Source: JBDTMC01 sp039934475
Lineage (GTDB): Bacteria; Acidobacteriota; Terriglobia; Bryobacterales; Bryobacteraceae
Length of the DNA stretch: 11,411 nucleotides
NCBI GenBank assembly: GCA_039934475.1
Contig: JBDTMC010000250.1
Location: 1-11,411 of the forward strand
Reading direction: 5' to 3'
Positions 1 to 6,464 of this stretch are shown here, piece after piece (within the stretch, counting starts at the first letter, position 1; the number at the start of each line of letters is the position of its first letter). The notes beneath the pieces are model-generated. The model was not told where the DNA came from. It did not search any database and was given only the letters and a program-made list of their open reading frames with translations. The position numbers and the translations under genes were made by a program.

Positions 1-37
1 CCGAGCCCCGACCGTTAGGGAGGGTTACCACGCCTAC

Positions 38-709
38 TCAGGCATTGGCGGCAGAACTGGTGACTAGCAGCCCGCGCAGCCTTTCGATGGAAGGTACGAC
101 CACTTTCTTGCGACCCAGGATTACGTGGTTACTGCGCGACATGATATTTAGCTTGTTCGACGTGGTCTCCCGCGTCGCGCCGATGACCACCGCCAAATCT
201 TCCTGCGAGAGTGGTATGGATGGCATCGCACCACCAGTGCCTTGGGAGTCAGCCATCTCGGCCAGGTCAATCAAACAACTCACTAATCGGTATTCGACAT
301 CGTGTAATACCAGTAATTGGATCTTCCGGTGCAACTCAGTCTTTCGATAAGCGATTAGCTTGGTCAGATAATTCCAGAAGTTCGGATTGCGTTGGCAGTA
401 GCTATCGAAGGCCGATTTGGGTATAGCCGCTATGGTACCTTCGGTTAACATCGTCGCCCGGTCTTCGTGCTGCCGCTGTAGTACGGCTGCAACCACGCCG
501 AAGATCTCGCCCTTGGGGAATATATGCAGGACAATCTCTTTGTCGGCCGGACCCCTCACCGATGTCTTGACAAGGCCCGACTCCACGATATACACAAAGT
601 CAGGTTCTGCTGCCTCCAGATACAACGGGTCAAATCGATTGCCTCGGATTTTGGTAATGCCTTCGCACTTGAGTAATTCATCATAATCGTAGGAGAGTAG
701 TGGAAACAT
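38..709 (-). CDS. CRP/FNR-family transcriptional regulator
   Basis: Predicted cytoplasmic DNA-binding regulator of 223 aa, the usual CRP/FNR length. Residues about 15-105 form the cyclic-nucleotide-binding-type beta barrel, with the GEIFG turn at 67-71 and an R-A-T stretch at 84-86 where CRP has its phosphate-contacting Arg-Ser. A long dimerisation helix follows at about 108-150, then a winged helix-turn-helix at about 167-205 (LSQEDLAVVIGATRETTSNKL). The N-terminus lacks the cysteine cluster of oxygen-sensing FNR; its few cysteines (15, 105, 145) are scattered, so an Fe-S sensor is unlikely. The ligand cannot be told from sequence. It lies 143 bp downstream of tyrA on the same strand and has a promoter-like sequence of its own, so it is probably transcribed separately. 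The gene is visibly more AT-rich than the trp genes. The ATG at 709 has only a weak Shine-Dalgarno. TGA stop. Family assignment is firm; regulon and effector are unknown. Confidence 0.9.
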   Translation of the reverse strand: MFPLLSYDYDELLKCEGITKIRGNRFDPLYLEAAEPDFVYIVESGLVKTSVRGPADKEIVLHIFPKGEIFGVVAAVLQRQHEDRATMLTEGTIAAIPKSAFDSYCQRNPNFWNYLTKLIAYRKTELHRKIQLLVLHDVEYRLVSCLIDLAEMADSQGTGGAMPSIPLSQEDLAVVIGATRETTSNKLNIMSRSNHVILGRKKVVVPSIERLRGLLVTSSAANA

Positions 710-733
710 GAGTCCAACTCGTTGTCAGATCCA

Positions 734-764
734 AATATACTCTTGTTTCTCACCCGATTGTAAA
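734..764 (-). promoter_or_regulatory. Putative promoter of the CRP/FNR-family gene
   Basis: The 143 bp gap between tyrA and the regulator is AT-rich. Reading the minus strand, TTTACA (759-764) resembles a -35 box and TATATT (734-739) a -10 box, each matching 5 of 6 consensus bases. The 19 nt spacer is longer than ideal. The start codon lies 24 nt downstream of the -10 box. This is pattern matching only; I see no clear operator dyad and no convincing tyrA terminator in the gap. Confidence 0.35.
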
Positions 765-852
765 CTAATGTTTCGAAGTTTTTTGGGAACTGCCCCAATA
801 AGCGGTCAAAGCGTAATCTGGGTCACGCATCGGGCCGCGGGATCGCTATCGA

Positions 853-1701
853 TTAGCCGTTGACGGCCTTCTCCAGGCGTCTCCGAAAGCCTGCTGCCCG
901 CTCGAACGAAGCTGACACGTCGCCTCGTTCCAACCCATCGCGAAGCAACTGTAACTCTGTCAGCACTGCACCCAGCGCAGTATCTACTGCCGCCCGGTTG
1001 GTATCCAGGATGTCCTGCCAGATCTCATACGGGCTGGCCGCCAGCCTCGTCGTGTCCAAGAGCCCAGGCCCGGCGGCGATAAGATCCCCATCCGGAAGAG
1101 TCGAACTCAAGGCCGCCGCAAGGGCCGTCGAAACCAACTGCGGCAAGTGCGAAGTCAGTGCCACCGCCCGGTCATGCCCGCCCGCGCTCATTACAGAAAC
1201 ACGCGCACCAATCTTCTCCAGAAGCTCCCGGAAATAGATTACTGGCGGCCTTTCCAGGTCCGCGGGATCAATCGGAGTTAGAAGGTACGTACGGCCCCGG
1301 AACAACTCCGCGTCGGCATTGTCCACTCCGCGTGATTCCTTCCCTGCCATCGGGTGGCCGCCCACGAAGAGCGCCCGCTTGATGTGGTTCCTCGCTGTCT
1401 GCACGATGAGTGACTTCGTGCTGCCCGCGTCGGTGATCAGAGCGTCCGGACGCGCCATGGCATCCAGCCGCGGCAGCAGTTCCAGAATTCGTTTGATAGG
1501 CTGGGACAAGTACAGCAACTCAGCTTGCGCCGCCGCGTCTTCTAATGAGACTGCCGCGTCAATGACCCCTAGTTCCACCGCCTGGCGCGCCACCGCGGGA
1601 GAGCTCACGCCCAGAATGCGGCCCGGGTAACCAGCCGCCCGGATGGCCTTGGCGAACGACCCTCCAATCAGTCCAACGCCGACAATCGCTACGGTCTGCA
1701 A
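853..1701 (-). CDS. tyrA: Prephenate/arogenate dehydrogenase TyrA
   Basis: Cytoplasmic enzyme that oxidatively decarboxylates prephenate to 4-hydroxyphenylpyruvate (or arogenate to tyrosine), the committed tyrosine step. The 282 aa protein is a single-domain TyrA with no fused chorismate mutase or ACT domain. Visible motifs: Rossmann GVGLIGGS at 8-15; DAGSTK at 91-96; GGHPMAGKESRG at 114-125 with the catalytic histidine H116; SHLPQ at 184-188; and DTTRLA at 216-221 with the substrate-binding arginine R219. The end of strand beta-2 reads GVSSPA, without the acidic residue typical of NAD-specific enzymes, which suggests NADP+. The start is TTG: the preceding in-frame codons are GCC and TAG, the stop of the upstream gene, so no earlier start exists, and the protein begins at the first Rossmann strand. 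The Shine-Dalgarno is weak (GGACGG), so coupling to the upstream gene is likely. Last gene of the aromatic operon; TAA stop. Prephenate versus arogenate preference is unresolved. Confidence 0.93.
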   Translation of the reverse strand: MQTVAIVGVGLIGGSFAKAIRAAGYPGRILGVSSPAVARQAVELGVIDAAVSLEDAAAQAELLYLSQPIKRILELLPRLDAMARPDALITDAGSTKSLIVQTARNHIKRALFVGGHPMAGKESRGVDNADAELFRGRTYLLTPIDPADLERPPVIYFRELLEKIGARVSVMSAGGHDRAVALTSHLPQLVSTALAAALSSTLPDGDLIAAGPGLLDTTRLAASPYEIWQDILDTNRAAVDTALGAVLTELQLLRDGLERGDVSASFERAAGFRRRLEKAVNG

Positions 1702-1704
1702 GGC

Positions 1705-2709
1705 CTATACCGTCCGTCCCAGGGCCTGCGCGATCGTACGTAATTGGCCGACTAGTTCCGCGAATTGATCGGCCTGCAGGGACTGCGCCGAATCCCCGGC
1801 GGCCGTCCCCGGATCCGCGTGCACGTCCACCAATAGACCATCGGCTCCGGCTGCCACCGCCGCTCGCGCCATTGGCGCCACTTTGTCGCGCCGTCCGGTT
1901 GCTTGGGAAGGATCCGCCAGAATCGGCAAATGCGACAGCTTCTTCACGGCCGGGATCGAGGAGACATCCAGGATGTAACGCTGTGAACTCTCAAAAGTAC
2001 GAATCCCGCGCTCACAGACCATCACATCGTAGTTGCCACCAGTCAGTATATACTCCGCCGACACTAGCAATTCCTCCACAGTCGCTGAGGCGCCGCGCTG
2101 TAGCAGCACCGGCTTGCGCAGCTTACCCAGCTCCGCCAGCAGCCGGAAGTTCTGCATGTTATGCGCGCCCACCATTAGAATATCGGCATGGCCTGAGACC
2201 AGCGGAATCTGGGTGTGATCGGTCACTTCGCTCATCAGCAGCAGCCCTTGCCGGTCGGCCGCACGGCGCAGCAAATCGAGCGTCGCTTCATCCGGATTCG
2301 GCGACATTGCGCCCGGTCGGAACACACCGCCACACAGTATGGAGGCTCCGGCGCGGGCCACTAACTCCGCCGTTTGCTCCACCTGACTTTCGCCTTCAAT
2401 CGCAAACGGGCCGGCCATGATGGTCACCCTGTCGCCGCCAATCTCCACTTTGCCGATACGCACCACTGTGCCGCTCGGCCGGAAGCTGCGGCTGGCCAAC
2501 TTATAGGGGGAAGTAACCCTCCGGCACTCTTTCACCCCCTCCATCACCTCAAACTCGGCCGGATTGAAATCGTCCTCCGGACCGATGCCGCCCAGCACCG
2601 TATGCACTACGCCAGTCGACCGGTGGACGGTGAAGTTCTTCATCACCATCCGCTCAATCACGGCATCGATCAGCGCTTCATCCGCGCCTTCCTGCATCAC
2701 CACAAACAT
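1705..2709 (-). CDS. DAHP synthase family protein (type I-beta, aroF-like) with degenerate active site
   Basis: This 334 aa protein has the full architecture of Thermotoga-type 3-deoxy-7-phosphoheptulonate synthase: a ferredoxin-like regulatory domain (about 1-70, tyrosine-sensing His29 and Ser31 retained), PYKLASRSF linker at 68-76, then a TIM barrel. Automated pipelines would call it DAHP synthase. Compared with the recalled family consensus, key residues differ: AGPC is AGPF (F102 for the metal Cys); LRGG is LCGG (C126); KPRTSPYSFQG is replaced by RPGAMSP and about three residues shorter (131-137); GARN is GAHN (H183); LLKRG is LLQRG (Q204); DPSH is DPSQ (Q269); EVHP is DVHA (D295). Retained: SEVTD (E161), CERGIRTFE (232-240), GRRD (272-275), GDSAQSL (D306). 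The fold is probably intact but DAHP synthesis is doubtful. ATG directly follows the aroQ TAG, with GGAG (2719-2722) nine bases upstream. TAG stop. It may be an allosteric or scaffold partner of the adjacent chorismate mutase and TyrA. Family assignment firm; function inferred. Confidence 0.88.
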   Translation of the reverse strand: MFVVMQEGADEALIDAVIERMVMKNFTVHRSTGVVHTVLGGIGPEDDFNPAEFEVMEGVKECRRVTSPYKLASRSFRPSGTVVRIGKVEIGGDRVTIMAGPFAIEGESQVEQTAELVARAGASILCGGVFRPGAMSPNPDEATLDLLRRAADRQGLLLMSEVTDHTQIPLVSGHADILMVGAHNMQNFRLLAELGKLRKPVLLQRGASATVEELLVSAEYILTGGNYDVMVCERGIRTFESSQRYILDVSSIPAVKKLSHLPILADPSQATGRRDKVAPMARAAVAAGADGLLVDVHADPGTAAGDSAQSLQADQFAELVGQLRTIAQALGRTV

Positions 2710-3003
2710 CTACTTACGCTCCATCTGGGCCTTCTGCACCGTCCGCATTTCATCAATGACGCGCTCAAACAAACGTTTCACCGCGTCATTGGGAAGCGGG
2801 CCATGGTTGTTCCCGATTACATTGGCGAATACCATCTCCTCCCGTTTTGGTTCGTAAATCGGCATGGTCATCGTCTGCTTGATCCGTCCGATCTCCTGCA
2901 CCACCACTGTACGCTGGTTCAGTAATTCCAGGATGCCCACGTCCAGGTCGTCGATGCGCTGCCGGCACCGGCCCAGCGCCGCCAGCGCTTCATCGGGCGT
3001 CAC
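2710..3003 (-). CDS. aroQ: Chorismate mutase, AroQ type (Bacillus AroA N-domain-like)
   Basis: Converts chorismate to prephenate, the branch point to tyrosine and phenylalanine. The 97 aa all-helical AroQ domain aligns with the E. coli P-protein mutase with its active-site residues in register: R14, R31, K42, R54, E55 and Q90, so it is predicted active. It resembles most closely the mutase fused to the N-terminus of DAHP synthase in Bacillus AroA: the NQR..VVQEIGRIK stretch (29-42) and GNNHGPL (64-70) match that subtype as I recall it. Here it is a separate gene directly before a DAHP-synthase-like gene. The GTG start overlaps the trpA stop (GTGA) and is fixed by a strong Shine-Dalgarno, AAAGGAG at 3012-3018, eight bases upstream. 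The TAG stop abuts the next ATG with no gap and in the same frame. No signal peptide, so it is the cytoplasmic form. Confidence 0.92.
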   Translation of the reverse strand: MTPDEALAALGRCRQRIDDLDVGILELLNQRTVVVQEIGRIKQTMTMPIYEPKREEMVFANVIGNNHGPLPNDAVKRLFERVIDEMRTVQKAQMERK

Positions 3004-3812
3004 GCGGCTTTCTCCTTTAACCCCGATGCCAGCAGGCGCGTGAAGATCTCCAGGCGCGCCTCCAGGTCCGGGCTGTTCCTGTATTGCTCGATCAAACGGA
3101 CGAAAGCGCTGCCCACCGCCACCGCGTCCACTTGCCCCGCCAGCGCCGCCGTCTGTTCCGCCGTCGATATGCCGAAGCCCAGCGCGAGCGGTTTCTTAGT
3201 AACAGCGCGCATGGCCTCTATCAAAGGACCGACTGAAGCCGAGATGCTACTTTGTTCCCCCGTCACCCCGGTTCGTGAAACCATATAGATGAACCCGGTG
3301 GAATACTCCGCCACCAGTTTCAACCGCGCCACAGTGCTGGTGGGTGCGGCCAGAAACACGGTGTCCAGGCCTGCCGTCCGCATCGCTTGCACGTAGCTGC
3401 CGGCCTCCTCCACGCTAAGGTCGGTCAGCAGGCAGCCGTCCACTCCATTCGCTACCGCGTCCTGTGCCAGCGCCTCAAACCCGTAGCGCAGTAAAGGGTT
3501 CAAGTAAGTGAACAACACAATCGGTATTTCACTGTGACGGCGAATCTCGGCGGCAATCTCCAGCACCCGCTTCACCGTGGTCCCCGCGCGCAATGCCCGT
3601 TCAGCCCCGCGCTGAATCACCGGACCATCCGCAATCGGGTCTGAGAAGGGAACACCCAGTTCGATTAAATCCGCGCCGCCGCGTTCCATGGCCGCCACCA
3701 GCCTCGCCGTATGCGCCGGACTCGGGTCACCCGCGGTAAGGTAGGCCACAAGGCCCGTTCTCCCTTCCCGCCGCAGGCGATCAAACAGCGTGCTGATTCG
3801 TGTCGGGTTCAT
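3000..3812 (-). CDS. trpA: Tryptophan synthase alpha subunit
   Basis: Cleaves indole-3-glycerol phosphate to indole and glyceraldehyde 3-phosphate, and passes indole through a tunnel to TrpB in the alpha2-beta2 complex. At 270 aa it has the usual length. The TIM barrel shows LVAYLTAGDP at 21-30; ELGVPFSDPIADGP at 51-64 with both catalytic acids, E51 and D62; the FTYLNPLLRYG segment at 101-111; the loop DLSVEEA at 131-137; SRTGVTG at 179-185; and the phosphate-binding GFGIS at 212-216. The start overlaps the end of trpB by 32 nt, which is long, but the ATG at 3812 is preceded by GAAGGAA (3817-3823) at good spacing and the N-terminus matches family starts, so the overlap looks real and implies translational coupling. 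Its TGA stop forms a GTGA overlap with the chorismate mutase start. Confidence 0.97.
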   Translation of the reverse strand: MNPTRISTLFDRLRREGRTGLVAYLTAGDPSPAHTARLVAAMERGGADLIELGVPFSDPIADGPVIQRGAERALRAGTTVKRVLEIAAEIRRHSEIPIVLFTYLNPLLRYGFEALAQDAVANGVDGCLLTDLSVEEAGSYVQAMRTAGLDTVFLAAPTSTVARLKLVAEYSTGFIYMVSRTGVTGEQSSISASVGPLIEAMRAVTKKPLALGFGISTAEQTAALAGQVDAVAVGSAFVRLIEQYRNSPDLEARLEIFTRLLASGLKEKAA

Positions 3813-5001
3813 CCAATTCCTTCAAATTCTCGCGATAGATATCGATGTCTTTGTCGCCGCGGCCGGAGAGGTTCACCAGAAATACCTGCCCCGCCGCGCC
3901 AGGCGCACGCTTGATTGCTTCCGCCACCGCATGCGCCGATTCCATGGCTGGAATCAACCCTTCCGTGCGCGCCAGCATCACGGCCGCATCCAGAGCTTCT
4001 TTGTCTGTGGCCGATGTGTACTCCGCGCGGCCCTGGTCGTGCAGCCACGCATGTTCCGGTCCTACCAGCGCGTAGTCCAGCCCCGCCGAAACCGAGTGCG
4101 TCAGGGAAACCTGTCCGTCCCCATCCTGCAGCAGGTAGCTGTACGCCCCTTGCAGCACGCCCGGTGAGCCACCGGAGAATCGCGCCGCGTGTTCTCCCAG
4201 GGCGCTGCTCCGCCCGCCCGCCTCCACCCCCACCAGCTTCACACCTTCATCGCCGATGAATTCATGAAAGATCCCAATCGCGTTGCTGCCGCCGCCCACG
4301 CAAGCGATGATCGTGTCCGGCAGCGCGCCTGTACGCTCTAACATCTGGGCCCGTGCCTCGCGCCCGGTCACGCTATGAAAATCCCGCACCATCAAGGGAT
4401 AGGGATGCGCGCCCAGCGCCGAACCCAGCAGATAATGCGTATCGCCGACATTGGCCACCCAATCGCGCATCGCTTCGCTTACAGCGTCCTTCAGGGTGCG
4501 GCTGCCGCACGTCACACTCACCACCTTCGCCCCCAATAGACGCATGCGGAAGACATTCAATCGCTGCCGCCGCATGTCCTCCTCGCCCATGTAGACAACA
4601 CATTCCAACCCGAAAAGCGCGCATACCGTGGCCGTCGCCACGCCATGCTGCCCGGCTCCAGTTTCGGCGATGATACGCTTCTTCCCCATTCGCCGCGCCA
4701 CCAGTATCTGGCCCAGACAGTTGTTGATCTTATGCGCCCCTGTATGGAGCAGATCTTCCCGCTTGATATAGATCTGCGCCCCGCCCAGCGTCTCGCTCAA
4801 CCGCCGCGCGTGATACAGCGCCGTCGGCCGTCCGGCGTAGTTCTTCAGCAGGTCGTCGAGCTCGGCATGGAACGCCGGATCCACCCGCGCCTCAGCATAT
4901 GCCTTTTCCAGTTCTTCCAGCGGCGACATCAGGACCTCAGGCACATAACGCCCGCCGTAGGGTCCGAAATGTCCGCCGGAATCCGGTTGTGAAGTGATCA
5001 T
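3781..5001 (-). CDS. trpB: Tryptophan synthase beta subunit
   Basis: PLP-dependent enzyme that condenses indole with serine to tryptophan. The chosen start, ATG at 5001, gives 406 aa, the usual length of the TrpA-partnered TrpB1 class; it overlaps the trpF stop as ATGA. The open frame extends 64 codons further upstream, but that part is an out-of-frame reading of trpF with biased composition. Motifs: N-terminal GHFGPYGGRYVPE at 10-22; the PLP lysine K91 in GAHKINN; catalytic E113 in ETGAGQHG; the phosphate-binding GGGSNA at 236-241; SAGLDY at 305-310 with the switch aspartate D309; and C-terminal SGRGDKD at 379-385. All key residues are present. TGA stop lies inside trpA. Confidence 0.97.
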   Translation of the reverse strand: MITSQPDSGGHFGPYGGRYVPEVLMSPLEELEKAYAEARVDPAFHAELDDLLKNYAGRPTALYHARRLSETLGGAQIYIKREDLLHTGAHKINNCLGQILVARRMGKKRIIAETGAGQHGVATATVCALFGLECVVYMGEEDMRRQRLNVFRMRLLGAKVVSVTCGSRTLKDAVSEAMRDWVANVGDTHYLLGSALGAHPYPLMVRDFHSVTGREARAQMLERTGALPDTIIACVGGGSNAIGIFHEFIGDEGVKLVGVEAGGRSSALGEHAARFSGGSPGVLQGAYSYLLQDGDGQVSLTHSVSAGLDYALVGPEHAWLHDQGRAEYTSATDKEALDAAVMLARTEGLIPAMESAHAVAEAIKRAPGAAGQVFLVNLSGRGDKDIDIYRENLKELDEPDTNQHAV

Positions 5002-5591
5002 AATTCCTCTGCCAGCGCGGCCCGCACAAAGCGTCGCACCCGCTCGTGGTCTTTCTTCCCTGGCTCCGTCTCCAGGCGTGAACAAGCATCCACGCCCCAC
5101 GGCGAAGCCGTGCGGATCGCTTCCGCGACATTGCCTTCGTCGAGCCCTCCGGCGATAATCACGCGCCCCGGTAGGCCCGCCGCCGCGGCCCAATCGAAGG
5201 TCACGCCTGTACCTCCGCGCATCGCTCCGGAAGGCGTGTCAATGAGGAAGGCATCGGCTCTGGAAACTCCCATGCGAGCCCGCAAATCCGGCTCTCCCGC
5301 CGACAACGCCACCCACACACGCAGCCCCGCCGGAGTCTCACCCCCATGCAACTGCACTACATCCAACCCCGCGTAGGCAGCGGTCTCCATCACGGTCTCT
5401 GGCGATGCATCGACAAACACGCCGATCTTCAGCGCATCTCCCGGCAGTGCCTGAATGATGCCGCGAGCCGCCTCTGGAGTCACATACCGAGGACTGCCCT
5501 TGTAGAAGTTGAATCCCAGCGCCGAAGCCCCCGCCTCCACGGCCGCCACCGCATCGTCAAGGTTCGTGATCCCGCAAATCTTCACCATCAT
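4998..5591 (-). CDS. trpF: Phosphoribosylanthranilate isomerase
   Basis: Catalyses the Amadori rearrangement of N-(5-phosphoribosyl)anthranilate to CdRP, third step from anthranilate. The 197 aa monofunctional TIM barrel shows KICGIT at 4-9 with the general base C6; GFNFYKGSPRYV at 26-37; IGVFVD at 56-61; VQLHGGE at 79-85; the general-acid aspartate D118 in FLIDTPSG; GGTG at 126-129; IIAGGL at 145-150; and a C-terminal phosphate site VDACSRLETEPGKKD at 167-181, a variant of the usual VDVSSGVE..PG.KD. Two adjacent ATG codons (5591 and 5588) are possible starts. The start lies one codon after the trpC TAG in the same frame, and the TGA stop overlaps the trpB start. In E. coli the same two activities are fused in this order as one TrpCF protein. 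Confidence 0.95.
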   Translation of the reverse strand: MMVKICGITNLDDAVAAVEAGASALGFNFYKGSPRYVTPEAARGIIQALPGDALKIGVFVDASPETVMETAAYAGLDVVQLHGGETPAGLRVWVALSAGEPDLRARMGVSRADAFLIDTPSGAMRGGTGVTFDWAAAAGLPGRVIIAGGLDEGNVAEAIRTASPWGVDACSRLETEPGKKDHERVRRFVRAALAEEL

Positions 5592-5594
5592 TGC

Positions 5595-6380
5595 CTAGCC
5601 CCGCAACGTACGCAGCGCCTCGGCCGGGTGTCCCGATTTCATCAGATGTTCGCCCACCAGAAAGGCGTGATACCCCACAGACCGCAGCCGCGCCACATCC
5701 GCCGGACTACGTATTCCGCTCTCCGCCACCAAAACCGCACCCGAGGGCATCCGCGCCGCTAGCCGCTCACACGTCTCCAACGAGACCTCAAAGGTTCGCA
5801 GGTTCCGGTTATTCACGCCGATCAAAGTAGCCCCGGCCTCTTCGGCCGCTTCCAACTCACTCTCATCGTGTACTTCTACCAATGCCGCCATGCGATACTG
5901 CGCCGCTAGTTCTCGCAGCGCCCTCATCCGCTCCACCGGTAAGAGGGCGGCGATCAACAGCACCGCATCCGCGCCATGCGCGGCAGCTTCCACAACATGG
6001 AACTCCGAAAGTGTGAAGTCCTTGCGTAAAACAGGAACGGTCACCGCCGCCCGAACGGCCATCAGATCCATCAGCGAACCGCCAAAGAACTGTTCATCGG
6101 TGAGCACAGAAATCGCCGCCGCGCCGCCGTCTTGATACTGCCGCGCCGTGGACGCCGCATCATAATCCACCACCAGAACGCCCTTACTCGGACTGGCTTT
6201 CTTGCATTCCGCAATCACAGCTGGAGGCGCCGCCATCAGAGCCGCAAGGAAATCCCGCCGCCCCGCAACGGCAGCCGCGGCAAGAGTTTCAAACTCCGCC
6301 CATCGCCCCCGCCGCTCCGAGAACTCGACCTGCTTCTGTTCGACGATTTTTGCCAGGATATTGGGAATAGCACCAGTCAT
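5595..6380 (-). CDS. trpC: Indole-3-glycerol phosphate synthase
   Basis: Closes the indole ring, converting CdRP to indole-3-glycerol phosphate; the product is used by TrpA. Length 261 aa, typical. TIM-barrel motifs are complete: AECKKASPSKG at 57-67 with catalytic K60; SVLTDEQFFGG at 91-101; VLRKDF at 117-122 with general-acid K120; LVEVHDESEL at 167-176 with E169; GVNNRNL at 188-194; VAESGI at 218-223 with E220; and FLVGEHLM at 240-247. It is the first gene of the minus-strand aromatic operon; trpE, trpG and trpD are not upstream. The ATG at 6380 is preceded by a pyrimidine-rich stretch (TTTTCCCCTC) instead of a Shine-Dalgarno, so initiation may be leaderless or non-canonical. No leader peptide with tandem Trp codons fits in the 84 bp upstream. 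TAG stop, then GCA and the trpF ATG in the same frame. Confidence 0.97.
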   Translation of the reverse strand: MTGAIPNILAKIVEQKQVEFSERRGRWAEFETLAAAAVAGRRDFLAALMAAPPAVIAECKKASPSKGVLVVDYDAASTARQYQDGGAAAISVLTDEQFFGGSLMDLMAVRAAVTVPVLRKDFTLSEFHVVEAAAHGADAVLLIAALLPVERMRALRELAAQYRMAALVEVHDESELEAAEEAGATLIGVNNRNLRTFEVSLETCERLAARMPSGAVLVAESGIRSPADVARLRSVGYHAFLVGEHLMKSGHPAEALRTLRG

Positions 6381-6464
6381 GAGGGGAAAACTCTAATCGT
6401 ATCATGTGCCTGGAACGCTGAGTTCTTCCGGAACCTGGCGCCTCCGCCCGGAGTCTAACTCGCC
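6381..6464. promoter_or_regulatory. Divergent intergenic region between trpC and the TPR gene
   Basis: These 84 bp must hold the 5' signals of both the leftward aromatic operon and the rightward TPR gene. On the plus strand TATCAT at 6400-6405 matches a -10 box in 5 of 6 positions but has no good -35 partner. On the minus strand TACGAT, overlapping the same bases, is a weaker -10 candidate. A short palindrome TTCCGGAA lies at 6426-6433. I see no T-box, Trp leader peptide or attenuator. Assignment rests mainly on gene layout. Confidence 0.4.

Noticed and set aside
38..709. Oxygen-sensing FNR with a [4Fe-4S] cluster
   Set aside because: Cysteines at 15, 105 and 145 do not form the FNR N-terminal cluster pattern.
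1705..2709. KDO-8-phosphate synthase as an alternative identity for the DAHPS-like protein
   Set aside because: The KANRSS and FGYNN motifs of KDO8P synthase are absent, while CERGIRTFE and the N-terminal ferredoxin-like domain are DAHP synthase traits.
1705..2709. DAHPS-like gene as a decaying pseudogene
   Set aside because: Full-length open frame, good ribosome site, tight operon position and conserved structural motifs; substitutions cluster at catalytic residues instead of being scattered.
5002..5193. 64-codon N-terminal extension of trpB
   Set aside because: Out-of-frame reading of trpF rich in Arg and Gly; the ATG at 5001 gives the normal TrpB length and an ATGA overlap with trpF.
6381..6464. 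Trp attenuator or T-box upstream of trpC
   Set aside because: Only 84 bp is available, without tandem Trp codons, a terminator hairpin or T-box sequence.
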